Shown piece by piece: positions 6,392 through 6,636 of a stretch of DNA of 6,636 nucleotides. Below the pieces are notes generated by a model. It saw nothing but the letters and a program-made list of their open reading frames with translations, made no database searches and was not told the DNA's origin. The position numbers were made by a program, and so were the translations under genes. Each line of letters starts with the position of its first letter. Position 1 is the first letter of the stretch. The DNA is from Chloroflexota bacterium (lineage in GTDB: Bacteria > Chloroflexota > Anaerolineae > B4-G1 > SLSP01), in contig JAAZNO010000553.1 in NCBI GenBank assembly GCA_012798275.1, positions 1-6,636 on the forward strand, written 5' to 3'.

Positions 6392-6636
6392 ATGACAATG
6401 CTTACCGAAGAAGAAGCCATCCTGTTGCACCGCTACATTTGCGAAGGTGTGGGCGATCCCAAGCGGCTGCGTCTACTGTATCTCGTCGCCGAGCGGCCTC
6501 GGAATGTCTCCGAGCTCACCGAGATGTTGGGCGTCTCCCAGCCGACCGTCTCACATCACCTGCGCATTCTGCGTGACCGGGGCCTGGTCGAGGCGCGGAA
6601 GGAGGGAACAACGGTCTATTATTTCCTGAGTAATCC
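6392..6636 (+). CDS. ArsR/SmtB-family winged-helix repressor, 3' end beyond the window
   Basis: The first 81 residues of a small transcriptional regulator are present and the frame is open to the window edge. After an N-terminal helix (EEEAILLHRYICEG), the stretch DPKRLRLLYLVAE and the helix-turn-helix SELTEMLGVSQPTVSHHLRI (about 40-59) followed by RDRGLVEARKEGTTVYYFLS (wing, about 61-80) are diagnostic of the ArsR family. These proteins are dimeric repressors that release DNA on binding a metal, metalloid or other effector, or on thiol oxidation. The ELCVCDL metal site of classical ArsR is not present at the recognition helix, so the inducer cannot be predicted; the single Cys17 is near the N terminus. 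The start could be ATG 6392 or ATG 6398; neither has a clear ribosome site. It is transcribed divergently from the CRISPR operon and could affect it, but self-regulation is the simpler reading. Confidence 0.82.
   Translation, partial: MTMLTEEEAILLHRYICEGVGDPKRLRLLYLVAERPRNVSELTEMLGVSQPTVSHHLRILRDRGLVEARKEGTTVYYFLSN

Overview
This is a GC-rich bacterial window with compact, overlapping genes, Shine-Dalgarno sites and sigma70-like promoters. It holds one complete, self-contained CRISPR-associated operon on the minus strand, flanked by two ordinary genes on the plus strand. The host cannot be placed from the sequence alone. The combination of a glycine C-acetyltransferase, an ArsR-type repressor and type III-like RAMP genes is compatible with Chloroflexota or another environmental, possibly thermophilic lineage, but that is a guess.

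Layout. Positions 3-992 (+) carry the 3' part of a PLP-dependent glycine C-acetyltransferase (kbl family). A perfect 14-bp inverted repeat at 1009-1043 lies between it and the converging CRISPR operon and probably terminates transcription from one or both sides. The operon is read right to left: a 1074-residue multi-RAMP protein (2920-6144), a 287-residue zinc-ribbon protein (2073-2936) and a 342-residue Cas6 (1061-2089). Adjacent genes overlap by 17 bp each time. A 247-bp divergent intergenic region (6145-6391) holds the operon's ribosome binding site and promoter, a long unexplained hairpin, and the promoter and palindromic operator of an ArsR/SmtB-type repressor that starts at 6392 and runs off the window.

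Main interest. The first operon gene encodes at least three Cas7-like RAMP domains in one chain, each ending in a glycine-rich RAMP loop. A segment of about 280-300 residues, mostly helical by eye, sits between domains 1 and 2. This order (Cas7, helical segment, Cas7, Cas7) resembles single-protein type III effectors of the Cas7-11/gRAMP kind, where a Cas11-like helical part follows the first Cas7. The family relationship is inferred, not shown by alignment. The second protein has a CxxC-x11-CxxC zinc knuckle of the sort found in Cas10 but no GGDD cyclase motif and is far too short for Cas10, so it may be a vestigial Cas10 or a new subunit. Cas6 would process the pre-crRNA.

There is no full-length Cas10, no Cas1/Cas2, no recognisable ancillary nuclease and no CRISPR array in the window. 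Because the operon is bounded on both sides by its own promoter and terminator, this looks like a complete minimal crRNA-guided module that relies on an array, and perhaps other parts, encoded elsewhere. The working model is that Cas6 matures crRNAs, the multi-RAMP protein binds them as a one-chain backbone and may cleave target RNA, and the zinc protein caps or regulates the complex.
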